The position numbers and the translations under genes were made by a program. A stretch of DNA of 64,000 bases from CALKYB01 sp964510575 (GTDB taxonomy: Bacteria; Bdellovibrionota_C; UBA2361; SZUA-149; CALKYB01). Numbering within the stretch: the stretch's first letter is position 1; each line of letters opens with the position of its first letter. Below the pieces are notes generated by a model that saw only the letters and a program-made list of their open reading frames with translations, made no database searches and was not told the DNA's origin. Shown piece after piece: positions 8,580 through 16,684 of the stretch. The DNA is taken from assembly GCA_964510575.1 (NCBI GenBank), contig CAZECN010000013.1, positions 7,167 to 71,166 on the forward strand, given 5' to 3'.

Positions 8580-11500
8580 ATGAAAATAAAACTTACTGAA
8601 AAAGACTCAAGCCAATTCGCCGCTGATAAATTGGCAACATATTACTCGAAGGGCTTACTTGTTCCTGAGAAGAAACCTTTCTTTTCAAAGCACAGCCATT
8701 CTACGGGAGCTTTTCTTGCGGTAGACGAGAGTGAGTTTATTCTTGACTCTGCTTCTCAAATTGCTTCTTTGGGGTTGGGCTATAACGCCGCCCCACTTTT
8801 TGGAGTTAGTCATCAGCTTGAAGCTTGGTTGAATAACTCTCAGTCTGACTCTTGTTTAGAGCTTCGCTCAGCCTTTGAACGATTTCTTAAAAGAAAACTC
8901 GGTTGGGACAAGCTAGAAACTTTTCTTTGTAACTCTGGGGCTGAGGCTAATGAAATTGCATTAGGTCAATGTTTTCAGTCTCGTAAATCAAAAAAGGCTA
9001 GAAAGGTTTTAGCTTTTGAGGGTTCTTTTCATGGACGCCTTTTGATTTCACTTTTTTCAACTTGGAATCCAAAAAAGCGAGAGCCTTTTCAGGTACCTGG
9101 TTTTGAAACTGAGTTCGTAGAGCCAGCTATTCTTGCTGGTGGAAATTTTGCTGAAATTAAAACACCAGATAACTGGGCTCTGGCTTGGAGTGAAGCTGCT
9201 AGCGAGAAATCTCTTCAGCAAAAATTAGACTCAATGCTTGAAAGTGCTGACGAGCAGCTAAAAGCAGAGATTGATTCTTTGCTAAATACACGCAAGCAGC
9301 TAGCGAGCAGGGAAATTTTTGCTGTGATGGTTGAGCCAATGCAATGTGAGGGCGGAGATCGTTTTCTTTCAGGACGATTTTTCCAAGGTCTTTTGCTTCT
9401 TGCTCGTTCTTTTGACGTTCCTGTTATTGTGGACGAGGTTCAAACTGGTTTTGGTCTGGGCGGGGAGTTCTTTTGGCATAGACTTTTTGAATTGGAGGAT
9501 GAAACGGGGGAGGTTATCGCTCCTGATTTCGTGACCTGCGCGAAGAAAGCCCAGGTAGGGATGGTGCTTTCTCATCAACCAGTCGAGTACCGAGAACAGT
9601 TTTCAGTTGCTTCTCTGGCTCGTGGCTTTATTCAAGGAACCGTGCTTGACCAATATCGTGGCAAGATTGATCTGCTTGAGAAGAAAACATCTTCTCTTTT
9701 GAAAAAGCTAGTTGAGAAACACGGTGAATTAATTGAAAGCCCTCGTGGAAAAGGCATGGCTTTTTCTTTCGATTTCAAAGATCCAGCTATTCTTGCAGAC
9801 TTTATTAAGATTAGATTCAAACACGGGTTGCTTTACTATACTGCTGGTACTCACACTGCTCGTTTCAGGAGCTCCTTAGCTTGGAAGGAAGGCACTCTTG
9901 AATTCTTCTTTAAAAAGCTAGATGCAGTTTTATCTGAACTGCGCGGTTTGGAAGTTCCGGAGGTAGAAGACTATTCAGTGACTAGAATAAATACATCCAG
10001 TCAGTATGGCTTTCATGGAGAGTTGGCTGGAGCTCAACTTAGAATCTACAAAGGGAACCAACCTCAGGATCAGCTTGCTTCTATTGAAAAGACTCTTGAA
10101 GAGATAGTGAGCTACTACCTAGGAGCAGATGCAAGTGATGTTGATGTGGAATTTATTACCACGGAGAATTACGACAAGTACCGAGATAAGATTATTCAAA
10201 TAGAGGAAGAAGTATACGAGCCTCTTCGTAGAACAGAAATAGAAGAGTTCGACATAGCCATTGAGGCTCCAAATGGAGTAGCCCTTGCTATTAATTTTCA
10301 GGGGAAAATGGCTGGAATTACTTTTGGTGCACCACTTAAGCGTTACCCTACGCATAGGGGAGTTAGGAGAGATCCTTTCTATGACGACATAGATTCTGTC
10401 TATATGCTTGATGTGACCGTTCATCCTGAATTTCAAGGGATGGGATTGGGTAGAATTCTTAAATATGCATTTTGTCTTTATTCCCTAGAAAAAGGAGTAA
10501 ACAGGATTGAAGGACGTAACAGGGATCGTTTGGCTCGAGGTATGTATGCAATTAACCTAGCTCTTGGTGCTAGAGAGTTGATGTACTTGGAAGAGGATTA
10601 CCTAGATGATGAGGAGTTTAGGGACGCGATATACTATACGATACCTCTTCGCTGGAGCAGACCGAAGCTTTCTCTTTCTAGCGCGATAGACTGTCCACTT
10701 TCAGAAGAAGCTCTCAGTGAGGAGTTTATTAAAAAAGCAATGCCGGGAATGATCAATAAGATTTCCCTTGGTAACTTTGTTAACGAGCAGTATCTTTCTA
10801 ATTTGGAAAGATTTTCAGAACTTCTTCCAGAAGAATTACGCCATTCATACGTTGCTAGTGGGCAGAGTGAATGCGTCGATAAAGTTTTTAAGTCTATTTG
10901 GCTTAGCGGAAACCATAAGACCAAGGTTTTAGGTTTTGAAAATATGTTTTTTGGAGAAGGTAGCTTTCTTTCCAGAGGCTTGTCTGGGCAAGGAGAAAGC
11001 ATGTTCTCTGTGGAGCTTCTTCCGAATCCTACAACCCAAGACCCTGACTCGGTTTTATCTGCAGTAGAGGATCGCTTGAAGGAAGGGGAGATCTCTTCAA
11101 TTTACATTGAGCCAATGCCTCAACTCTCTATGGTGCCGGTGTCTGAAAGCTTTCTAAAAGAATTGAGAAGACTTTGTACGGAGCATCAAGTTGCCTTGGT
11201 TTTTAATGACACGGGGAGTCTTTTTAATAGATATAGCTCTGACAGTTTTCTAGCTAGTGCTTCCTCTGTAACTCCTGACGCGGGCTTTTCTTTCTTGGGT
11301 GGACAAGTTGGAGTTTGCTACATGAGTGAGGCTCTTTACTGTACTGACCCCTTGAAGTTAATTTCTACTTGGGATGGAGATGAATTTTCTCTAGCTTCTT
11401 TTATCGAGGAGCTTGAGGTGCACAGCAAAAATATTAAACAAAGATTAGAGAACAGAGATAAGTTTCACGCTCATCTGGAACAAGTTTTCAATGACTGCCA

Positions 11501-11657
11501 AGTCGAGCATAAGTCTTTGCATAAAGGCTATGGACGTTTCCAAGGGAATGTTCCTTTGTCCTTAGCTCGTAAGTTCAAGACCGTTGATGGCTACAAATTA
11601 ATTGCCCCAACGGATTGCGCAATTTCTAAGTTTTTAAATAGTTTAGAGGCGGAGTAA
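8580..11657 (+). CDS. Fusion protein: class-III aminotransferase, GNAT acetyltransferase, degenerate class-III aminotransferase
   Basis: This 1025-residue protein has three parts. Residues 1 to about 460 are a fold-type I, class-III aminotransferase with CNSGAEANE, D285-E-V-Q-T-G-F-G (PLP ring Asp) and a Lys pair at 322-323 in CAKKAQVG, resembling lysine 6-aminotransferases. Residues about 480-700 are a GNAT acetyltransferase with acetyl-CoA loop Q619-GMGLGR. Residues about 705-1025 resemble a second class-III domain (YIEPMPQLSMVP, LRRLCTEHQVALVFND) in which the PLP Asp has become Asn and the Schiff-base Lys is missing (GFSFLGGQVGV near 902-912), so it is probably inactive. I infer that the protein acetylates beta-lysine at N6 and transaminates N6-acetyl-beta-lysine or 4-aminobutyrate. 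It is first in the operon. No Shine-Dalgarno precedes the ATG. Confidence 0.85.
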   Translation: MKIKLTEKDSSQFAADKLATYYSKGLLVPEKKPFFSKHSHSTGAFLAVDESEFILDSASQIASLGLGYNAAPLFGVSHQLEAWLNNSQSDSCLELRSAFERFLKRKLGWDKLETFLCNSGAEANEIALGQCFQSRKSKKARKVLAFEGSFHGRLLISLFSTWNPKKREPFQVPGFETEFVEPAILAGGNFAEIKTPDNWALAWSEAASEKSLQQKLDSMLESADEQLKAEIDSLLNTRKQLASREIFAVMVEPMQCEGGDRFLSGRFFQGLLLLARSFDVPVIVDEVQTGFGLGGEFFWHRLFELEDETGEVIAPDFVTCAKKAQVGMVLSHQPVEYREQFSVASLARGFIQGTVLDQYRGKIDLLEKKTSSLLKKLVEKHGELIESPRGKGMAFSFDFKDPAILADFIKIRFKHGLLYYTAGTHTARFRSSLAWKEGTLEFFFKKLDAVLSELRGLEVPEVEDYSVTRINTSSQYGFHGELAGAQLRIYKGNQPQDQLASIEKTLEEIVSYYLGADASDVDVEFITTENYDKYRDKIIQIEEEVYEPLRRTEIEEFDIAIEAPNGVALAINFQGKMAGITFGAPLKRYPTHRGVRRDPFYDDIDSVYMLDVTVHPEFQGMGLGRILKYAFCLYSLEKGVNRIEGRNRDRLARGMYAINLALGARELMYLEEDYLDDEEFRDAIYYTIPLRWSRPKLSLSSAIDCPLSEEALSEEFIKKAMPGMINKISLGNFVNEQYLSNLERFSELLPEELRHSYVASGQSECVDKVFKSIWLSGNHKTKVLGFENMFFGEGSFLSRGLSGQGESMFSVELLPNPTTQDPDSVLSAVEDRLKEGEISSIYIEPMPQLSMVPVSESFLKELRRLCTEHQVALVFNDTGSLFNRYSSDSFLASASSVTPDAGFSFLGGQVGVCYMSEALYCTDPLKLISTWDGDEFSLASFIEELEVHSKNIKQRLENRDKFHAHLEQVFNDCQVEHKSLHKGYGRFQGNVPLSLARKFKTVDGYKLIAPTDCAISKFLNSLEAE

Positions 11658-11662
11658 GAAAA

Positions 11663-12757
11663 GTGAATTCAGGTTTTCCGGTTTTTAGTTACCAAGCTCA
11701 TGACTCCTCACTAACTAGGGGTAAAAAGCATGGCGAACATTATAGAAGCCAAATTGCAGAGCTTGTGGAAATAAGACTCTCACTGCTTCGTGAACGTCGC
11801 CCGGACTTTTCGAAAGATTTGCTCGTGGAACTTGCTGACGCGCAGTGGAAAGTGACTGAGAGCTATGCTCCGGAAGTGCATCAAGAGCTTGAAGGAATCA
11901 GAGTTGGTGCAGGCTGTTCGGTATTCGATATTGTAGTTCTTAATAACTACACTGACTTTAGAGATATTCCACTACCGGAAGAAGGCTGCTCTACTGTCGC
12001 GGTTCGAAACAATAAAGATATTATCATGGGTTACACCTGGGATATGCATGGTAGTGCCAGAGATTACCTTTTAGCACTGGAGGTGCCAGCTAAAGGTGAT
12101 GTTCCGGCTCAGGTAGTCTTCTCTGTGGTTGGTTGTTGCGGAATGTCCGGAGCGAACATGGCTGGTGCTGGGGTGACGATAAATAATCTAAATACCTCTG
12201 GAGCCAAACCATCACCGATGTGGCCGGTAGTGGTCAGAAAACTTTTGGAACATCGGTCGGTGAAAGAAATGGGGGCTCATCTCCAAAATGTAAAGATTGG
12301 TGGTGGCCGAGCTTACTTGATGGCAGATAGTTCAACGGCAGAGATTTGGGAAGTTAGTCCTGACTATAAAGTACTTAATCAAAGTATTAGTTCGTCTCAA
12401 GCTGATTCTCGCCAGCAGATTTTTCACACCAACCATTGTCTAAGCTCAGAGCTTCAAAGTGTTGAAGATAGCAATTCCCTTAGCTCTACAACTCACTCTC
12501 GGTATGATTTACTCAATAAGCTAGTGCCGGAAGTGAACTCTGAGGCAGATATGAGAGATCTTCTTGGTAGTCACAATGGAGAGCCCAAATCAATTTGTTC
12601 TCACTACCAGTCTAATAGCCAGGACCCTTCTCAGACTTGCGGTGCTGGAATGATTGATTTCTCTTCCCAAAAGTTAAGCTTGTGGAGAGGCTGCTTAAAG
12701 TCGGAGTGCGGCATTCAGGAACATGGTTGGAAACTAGGAGAGGAGACTAGTGAGTAG
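11663..12757 (+). CDS. C45-family Ntn hydrolase / acyltransferase (candidate deacetylase)
   Basis: This 364-residue protein belongs to the family of isopenicillin-N acyltransferase (peptidase C45, AAT). The autocatalytic site is visible as G108-C109-S-T in PEEGCSTVAVRN, followed by YTWDMHG and a mid-domain GCCGMSGANMAGAGVTINNL. These precursors cleave before the Cys, which becomes the N-terminal nucleophile. No signal peptide is present, so it should be cytosolic. The GTG start at 11663 has a GGAG 8 nt upstream. The gene follows the fusion gene by 5 bp and overlaps the next aminotransferase by 8 nt. Given the operon, removal of the acetyl group (and perhaps CoA) from 4-acetamidobutyryl-CoA is a reasonable guess. 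The family alone only says amide hydrolysis or acyl transfer. Confidence 0.8.
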   Translation: MNSGFPVFSYQAHDSSLTRGKKHGEHYRSQIAELVEIRLSLLRERRPDFSKDLLVELADAQWKVTESYAPEVHQELEGIRVGAGCSVFDIVVLNNYTDFRDIPLPEEGCSTVAVRNNKDIIMGYTWDMHGSARDYLLALEVPAKGDVPAQVVFSVVGCCGMSGANMAGAGVTINNLNTSGAKPSPMWPVVVRKLLEHRSVKEMGAHLQNVKIGGGRAYLMADSSTAEIWEVSPDYKVLNQSISSSQADSRQQIFHTNHCLSSELQSVEDSNSLSSTTHSRYDLLNKLVPEVNSEADMRDLLGSHNGEPKSICSHYQSNSQDPSQTCGAGMIDFSSQKLSLWRGCLKSECGIQEHGWKLGEETSE

Positions 12758-13940
12758 ACGCAACCATTTTATATCTTGGAGTAAACAGAACGGGCAAGCC
12801 TCTTTAGATGTTACAGCTGCCCGTGATTTTAGTTTTCAACTTAAATCAGGTGAGTGGGTGGATGATGGACTTTCCTGCTCCTATAACTGTGCTTTTGGAT
12901 ATTCAGAACAAAGAATTACCAAAAGAATTGCCGAAGTCTTAGAGGACTTTCCCTGTGCTTCTCCTAAATGGAACTTGCCATTTAGGGAAGAGCAAACGGA
13001 GCGCCTGTTAGATTTTATTGCCTTGGGGGAAGGAAGGATTTTTTACACAGTCTCTGGTGCAGAGGCCGTTGAAAACGCTCTGAAAATAGCCAGGCTTCGC
13101 CGTGATGCGGTAAAAGTTTTGTCTCGCTCGGCCTCTTATCATGGAGCTTCTTTGGGAGCGCTTTCAGTTGGTGGTGACTGGAGGACGGAAGCGGTTCAAA
13201 CCTTTGAAGATTGGACAGTTAGAATTCCTGAGCCTTCGGAAGATATTGAGGGAGTCGAGTTAAGAAAGATAGTTGAGAGGGTGGGGGCTAAAAACATCGC
13301 AGCCATTTGTATGGAAACTGTTACTGGCTCCAACGGCGTTTTTCAGGCACCAAATAGTTGGTGGCAGGCAGTTAAGCAGCTTTGCTCAGAGACAGGAATA
13401 TATTTAATACTAGATGAGGTGACTTCAGGTTTTTATAGATGTGGTGAGAACTTTGCGTTTAGCTCGCTCCCTGTAACACCAGAGATAGTTTGTTTTTCAA
13501 AAGCAATATCAGGTGGCTATTCTCCTTTTGGCGCGGTTTACGTATCTGAAGAAATCTCAGAGACTTTTACTGAACAAGTATTGCCTTGTGGAGGAACCAA
13601 CTATGCTTCTCCAATAGGTATTGCAGCGATGGCTGGAGTAATGGATCTGTTTGAAGATCAAAGATCCCTAGAGTTGATTGCAGAGAATACTCGTAGTTTT
13701 GAAAAATTAGCTAAGGACTTGGCAAGTAATTCTTTAGTGGATCAAACTAGAGTGGTCGGAATGCTTGCAGCTTTTGATCTAAACCAAACCGCTCCCAGTT
13801 GGCGTGAGTTCATTGAGGCTGGTTTGCACTTAGGTCGAAGTGAAAAGAGGCTTATCCTTGCGCCACCACTCACAATGGATCCTGACACTCTTCGGCAAGT
13901 ATTCGAAAAAGTAAATTCAGTTTTGGAGGAGAAGGCTTGA
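12750..13940 (+). CDS. Class-III PLP-dependent aminotransferase
   Basis: This 396-residue enzyme is a complete class-III aminotransferase: YTVSGAEAVENAL (phosphate-binding), LILDEVTSGFYR (PLP Asp), and the Schiff-base lysine K251 in FSKAISGG. Class-III members act on omega- or beta-amino groups, such as those of ornithine, 4-aminobutyrate or beta-amino acids. In this operon it is one of two active aminotransferases, as expected for a route that needs separate enzymes for N6-acetyl-beta-lysine and for 4-aminobutyrate. Which does which cannot be read from the sequence. The GTG start overlaps the previous stop (GTGAGTAG) and follows AGGAGAGGAG. Its stop overlaps the next start. Confidence 0.93.
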   Translation: MSRRNHFISWSKQNGQASLDVTAARDFSFQLKSGEWVDDGLSCSYNCAFGYSEQRITKRIAEVLEDFPCASPKWNLPFREEQTERLLDFIALGEGRIFYTVSGAEAVENALKIARLRRDAVKVLSRSASYHGASLGALSVGGDWRTEAVQTFEDWTVRIPEPSEDIEGVELRKIVERVGAKNIAAICMETVTGSNGVFQAPNSWWQAVKQLCSETGIYLILDEVTSGFYRCGENFAFSSLPVTPEIVCFSKAISGGYSPFGAVYVSEEISETFTEQVLPCGGTNYASPIGIAAMAGVMDLFEDQRSLELIAENTRSFEKLAKDLASNSLVDQTRVVGMLAAFDLNQTAPSWREFIEAGLHLGRSEKRLILAPPLTMDPDTLRQVFEKVNSVLEEKA

Positions 13941-14638
13941 AAGCTGTGAAGACAAAAGTATTTGATGATGCCTCTTCAGCTCTTCATGATCTGAAGGACG
14001 GAATGAGAATTATGAGCGGGGGATTTGGGCTTTGTGGTATTCCTGAGAATAGCATCGAACAGGTTTTGGCCTCTGGTGTGAAAGATCTAACTGCGATTTC
14101 TAATAACATTGGAAATTCCGGGCGAGGCTTAGCCAAGCTTTTAAAAACGAAACAGATTTCAGCCGCAGTTTGTAGCTATGTAGGAGGAAACCCTGACCTC
14201 GAGCAACAGATGTTGGCTGGAGAAGTAGAAGTGGAACTGGTTCCACAAGGTACTTTCAGTGAAAGAATTAGAGCTGCGGGTATGGGTATAAGGGGTTTTT
14301 ATACTCCAGCCGGGGCCGGTACTCCAATAGCCGAAGGTAGAGAAACCAGAATGTTTGACCGTGAGTGTCTTTTTGAAGTTCCTCTCGAGGCTGATTTAGC
14401 AATCATCAAAGCTGAGAAGGGCGATAGATATGGAAATCTTTGGTTTAAGGAAGCTGCTAGAAATTTTTCACCGTTGATGGCGATGGCAGCAAAATTAACA
14501 GTTGTAGAAGTTGAGCAGCTCGTTGAGTTAGGGGAGATCGAAGCTGAATCTGTTCATCTCCCTGGGTTGTTTGTCGATAGAATTTACCAAGGTTCGAACT
14601 ACGCAAATGACATTGAGTTTGAACTATTATCTGAGTGA
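13937..14638 (+). CDS. 3-oxoacid CoA-transferase, subunit A
   Basis: This 233-residue protein is the alpha subunit of a type-I CoA transferase (AtoD/ScoA/PcaI family). It has GGFGLCGIPENS near the N-terminus, LVPQGTFSERIRAAGMGI, and GFYTPAGAGT. The enzyme moves CoA from a donor such as succinyl-CoA or acetyl-CoA to a 3-oxoacid. The subunit B gene lies 1.4 kb downstream, after kamA, and not next to it as is usual. The start is TTG, overlapping the previous stop (TTGA) with GGAGGAGAAGG before it. Proposed substrate in this pathway: 3-oxo-6-acetamidohexanoate. Confidence 0.93.
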   Translation: MKAVKTKVFDDASSALHDLKDGMRIMSGGFGLCGIPENSIEQVLASGVKDLTAISNNIGNSGRGLAKLLKTKQISAAVCSYVGGNPDLEQQMLAGEVEVELVPQGTFSERIRAAGMGIRGFYTPAGAGTPIAEGRETRMFDRECLFEVPLEADLAIIKAEKGDRYGNLWFKEAARNFSPLMAMAAKLTVVEVEQLVELGEIEAESVHLPGLFVDRIYQGSNYANDIEFELLSE

Positions 14639-14648
14639 GATTCAAAAT

Positions 14649-16034
14649 ATGAATAGCGACGAAATGGAAAAAATTACTAATCACAGAGAGTTTCGAGACG
14701 ACGAGTTTTGGAGAGAGATTCCAGCATGGAAAGATGTTTCCAGAGAGCAATTCGCGGATCACAAATGGCAGTCTAAGAACTCGATAATCAAGCTCAAGCA
14801 TGTGAAAGAGGTTCTTGGAAGTCGAGTTAGTGAAGCAACCATTGCAGACATTGAGGCTGCTTTGAAGATTGCTCCTATGAACGTCCGGATTACCCCTTAT
14901 GTTTTTGCGTTGATCGACTGGGATGATCCAGCAAATGACCCACTGAGAAGACAGTTTCTGCCTTTTGCTTCTCAAATGTTGCCGAACCATCCATTCTACA
15001 TGGAAGACTCTTTGCATGAGGACGTGGACTCTCCTGTTTCAATGTTGACTCATCGTTATCCGGACAAAGTCTTGTTTTTACCATTAACTACCTGTCCAGT
15101 TTATTGTGCCTACTGCACTAGAAGTAGAATAATTGGTGGCTCAACTTCTAGTATTGAAAAAGATACCTACGGAGCAAACCCCAAGCTTTGGGACGCTGCG
15201 TTCGAGTATTTGAGAAATCACCCCGAGATTGAAGATGTGGTTATCTCTGGCGGAGACTCTTACAACCTTCAAGCCTCTCAAATTAGGCATATTGGGGAAT
15301 CTTTGTTGGATATCCCAAATATTCGAAGGATTCGCTATGCTACAAAAGGTATAGCGATCTTTCCGATGAAGATTCTTACTGATGATGATTGGGTTCAGGC
15401 AATAGTTGATGTTCAGAAACTTGGAAGAGAAAAGGGTAAGGCAGTTGTTATTCATACTCACTTCTCTAGCCCGAGAGAAATCACTGAATGGTCTCGTCAA
15501 GCTATGGATCGACTCTTTTCAGAAGGAGTGATTGTTAGAAACCAGGCAGTTTTGCAAAGTGATGTTAACAATGATGTTGATATTATGACCACGCTTACAA
15601 GGAAGCTTGGATACATTAATATTCAGCCTTACTATGTCTATATGCATGATATGGTTCCTAACTGTGAGCGGTTTCGAACTACACTAGAAGAAGGTGTTGA
15701 GCTTGAGAAAGCTGTAAGAGGAACCACTGCAGGTTTTAATACTCCTAGGTTTGTTTGTGATGTTCCTGGTGGGGGCGGTAAAAGAAATATCGCATCTTAT
15801 GAGTACTACGACCGTGAAACAGGGATTTCCGTTTGGCGAGCACCAGAGGTAAAACCAGGAGAGTTATTTCTATATTTCGACCCTATTCATAAATTGGCAG
15901 CCTATGCTCAAAAGCGCTGGGCTATTGAGAAAGAAAGAAGGGTTATGGTTAGGGATGCGCTTTCTAGAGTTGAGCCAGATTTAGGTTCGATTAAAAAAGA
16001 AACTCTCAGGGAAAGGTTTGGTTTAAATATCTAA
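14649..16034 (+). CDS. kamA: Lysine 2,3-aminomutase (radical SAM, PLP-dependent)
   Basis: This 461-residue enzyme converts L-lysine to L-beta-lysine (3,6-diaminohexanoate). The radical-SAM iron-sulfur motif is C149-x3-C153-x2-C156 in CPVYCAYCTRSR. PLP binds K378 in PGGGGK. Two aspartates, D334 (YMHDMV) and D371 (VCDVPGG), have the same spacing to each other and to the PLP lysine (37 and 7 residues) as Asp293, Asp330 and Lys337 of the clostridial enzyme, where the aspartates hold the substrate epsilon-amino group. Glutamate 2,3-aminomutases lack them. I chose ATG 14649, just after the subunit A stop; a longer frame from 14571 would overlap that gene. The gene is inserted between the two CoA-transferase genes. 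Confidence 0.95.
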   Translation: MNSDEMEKITNHREFRDDEFWREIPAWKDVSREQFADHKWQSKNSIIKLKHVKEVLGSRVSEATIADIEAALKIAPMNVRITPYVFALIDWDDPANDPLRRQFLPFASQMLPNHPFYMEDSLHEDVDSPVSMLTHRYPDKVLFLPLTTCPVYCAYCTRSRIIGGSTSSIEKDTYGANPKLWDAAFEYLRNHPEIEDVVISGGDSYNLQASQIRHIGESLLDIPNIRRIRYATKGIAIFPMKILTDDDWVQAIVDVQKLGREKGKAVVIHTHFSSPREITEWSRQAMDRLFSEGVIVRNQAVLQSDVNNDVDIMTTLTRKLGYINIQPYYVYMHDMVPNCERFRTTLEEGVELEKAVRGTTAGFNTPRFVCDVPGGGGKRNIASYEYYDRETGISVWRAPEVKPGELFLYFDPIHKLAAYAQKRWAIEKERRVMVRDALSRVEPDLGSIKKETLRERFGLNI

Positions 16035-16035
16035 T

Positions 16036-16659
16036 ATGAGTTGGTCAAAAGAAGAAATGGCCGATCAGATAGTTTCTCTTCTATCTCCAGGCTCTAGCAT
16101 AAACCTTGGTATCGGAATGCCTACGCTGGTAGCCGAGAGAATTCCAAGTGAGATGGGTATTTATATCCACTCAGAGAATGGGCTTCTTGGAATTGAAGGT
16201 AGACCAACTAAGGAGACAGTCTCACCAACTCTGATTAATGCCGGCAAGGAAACTGTAAGTATCAGACAGGGCTCTAGCTTTTTTGATAGCGCCTTGAGTT
16301 TTGGAATGATTCGTGGGGGACACTTGGACGCTTGCGTTCTTGGGGCTATGGAAGTTGATGTTGAAGGGTCGCTGGCCAATTGGATGATTCCTGGTAAGAA
16401 AGTGACAGGTATGGGAGGAGCGATGGACCTAGTTCACGGTTCTAAAAACACAATTGCCATGCTCAATCACTTTACAAAAAAGGGTCAGTCTAAGTTAGTT
16501 AAAAAATGTGCTTTGCCCCTCACTGGACAAGGGGTAATTGATACAATCGTTAGCTCCTGCGGAGTATTCGAGCCCAAAGGAGAGAAATTTAAAATATTGA
16601 AACTCGCCCCTGGTCTTAGCCAAGATGATCTAGGTATCGAAAAGAATTTATTAGAATAG
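16036..16659 (+). CDS. 3-oxoacid CoA-transferase, subunit B
   Basis: This 207-residue beta subunit of a type-I CoA transferase (AtoA/ScoB/PcaJ family) carries the catalytic glutamate E47 in HSENGLLG, the GIGMPTLVAERI block near the N-terminus, and GMGGAMDLVHGSK. The glutamate forms the covalent CoA-thioester intermediate. Together with the product of 13937-14638 it should make a working heteromer. The ATG lies 1 bp after the kamA stop codon. The acid activated is inferred from context (3-oxo-6-acetamidohexanoate); an acetoacetate-type role is the alternative. Confidence 0.93.
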   Translation: MSWSKEEMADQIVSLLSPGSSINLGIGMPTLVAERIPSEMGIYIHSENGLLGIEGRPTKETVSPTLINAGKETVSIRQGSSFFDSALSFGMIRGGHLDACVLGAMEVDVEGSLANWMIPGKKVTGMGGAMDLVHGSKNTIAMLNHFTKKGQSKLVKKCALPLTGQGVIDTIVSSCGVFEPKGEKFKILKLAPGLSQDDLGIEKNLLE

Positions 16660-16684
16660 AACTGTAGCAACTGAAGGAAAAACA

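Noticed and set aside
10119..11002. Minus-strand ORFs inside the 1025-residue gene (10119-10436, 10634-11002)
   Set aside because: They lie opposite well-conserved GNAT and aminotransferase-like sequence and encode nothing recognisable.
14571..14648. Longer kamA start at 14571
   Set aside because: It overlaps the CoA-transferase subunit A gene by 68 bp, and the extra residues do not match the family N-terminus. ATG 14649 lies just after the preceding stop.
14457..15017. Minus-strand ORF of 186 codons
   Set aside because: It is antisense to the 3' end of the CoA-transferase A gene and to kamA, both clear genes. Its translation has no recognisable domain.
14649..16034. Glutamate 2,3-aminomutase in place of lysine 2,3-aminomutase
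   Set aside because: Both aspartates that bind the lysine side chain are present at the right spacing.
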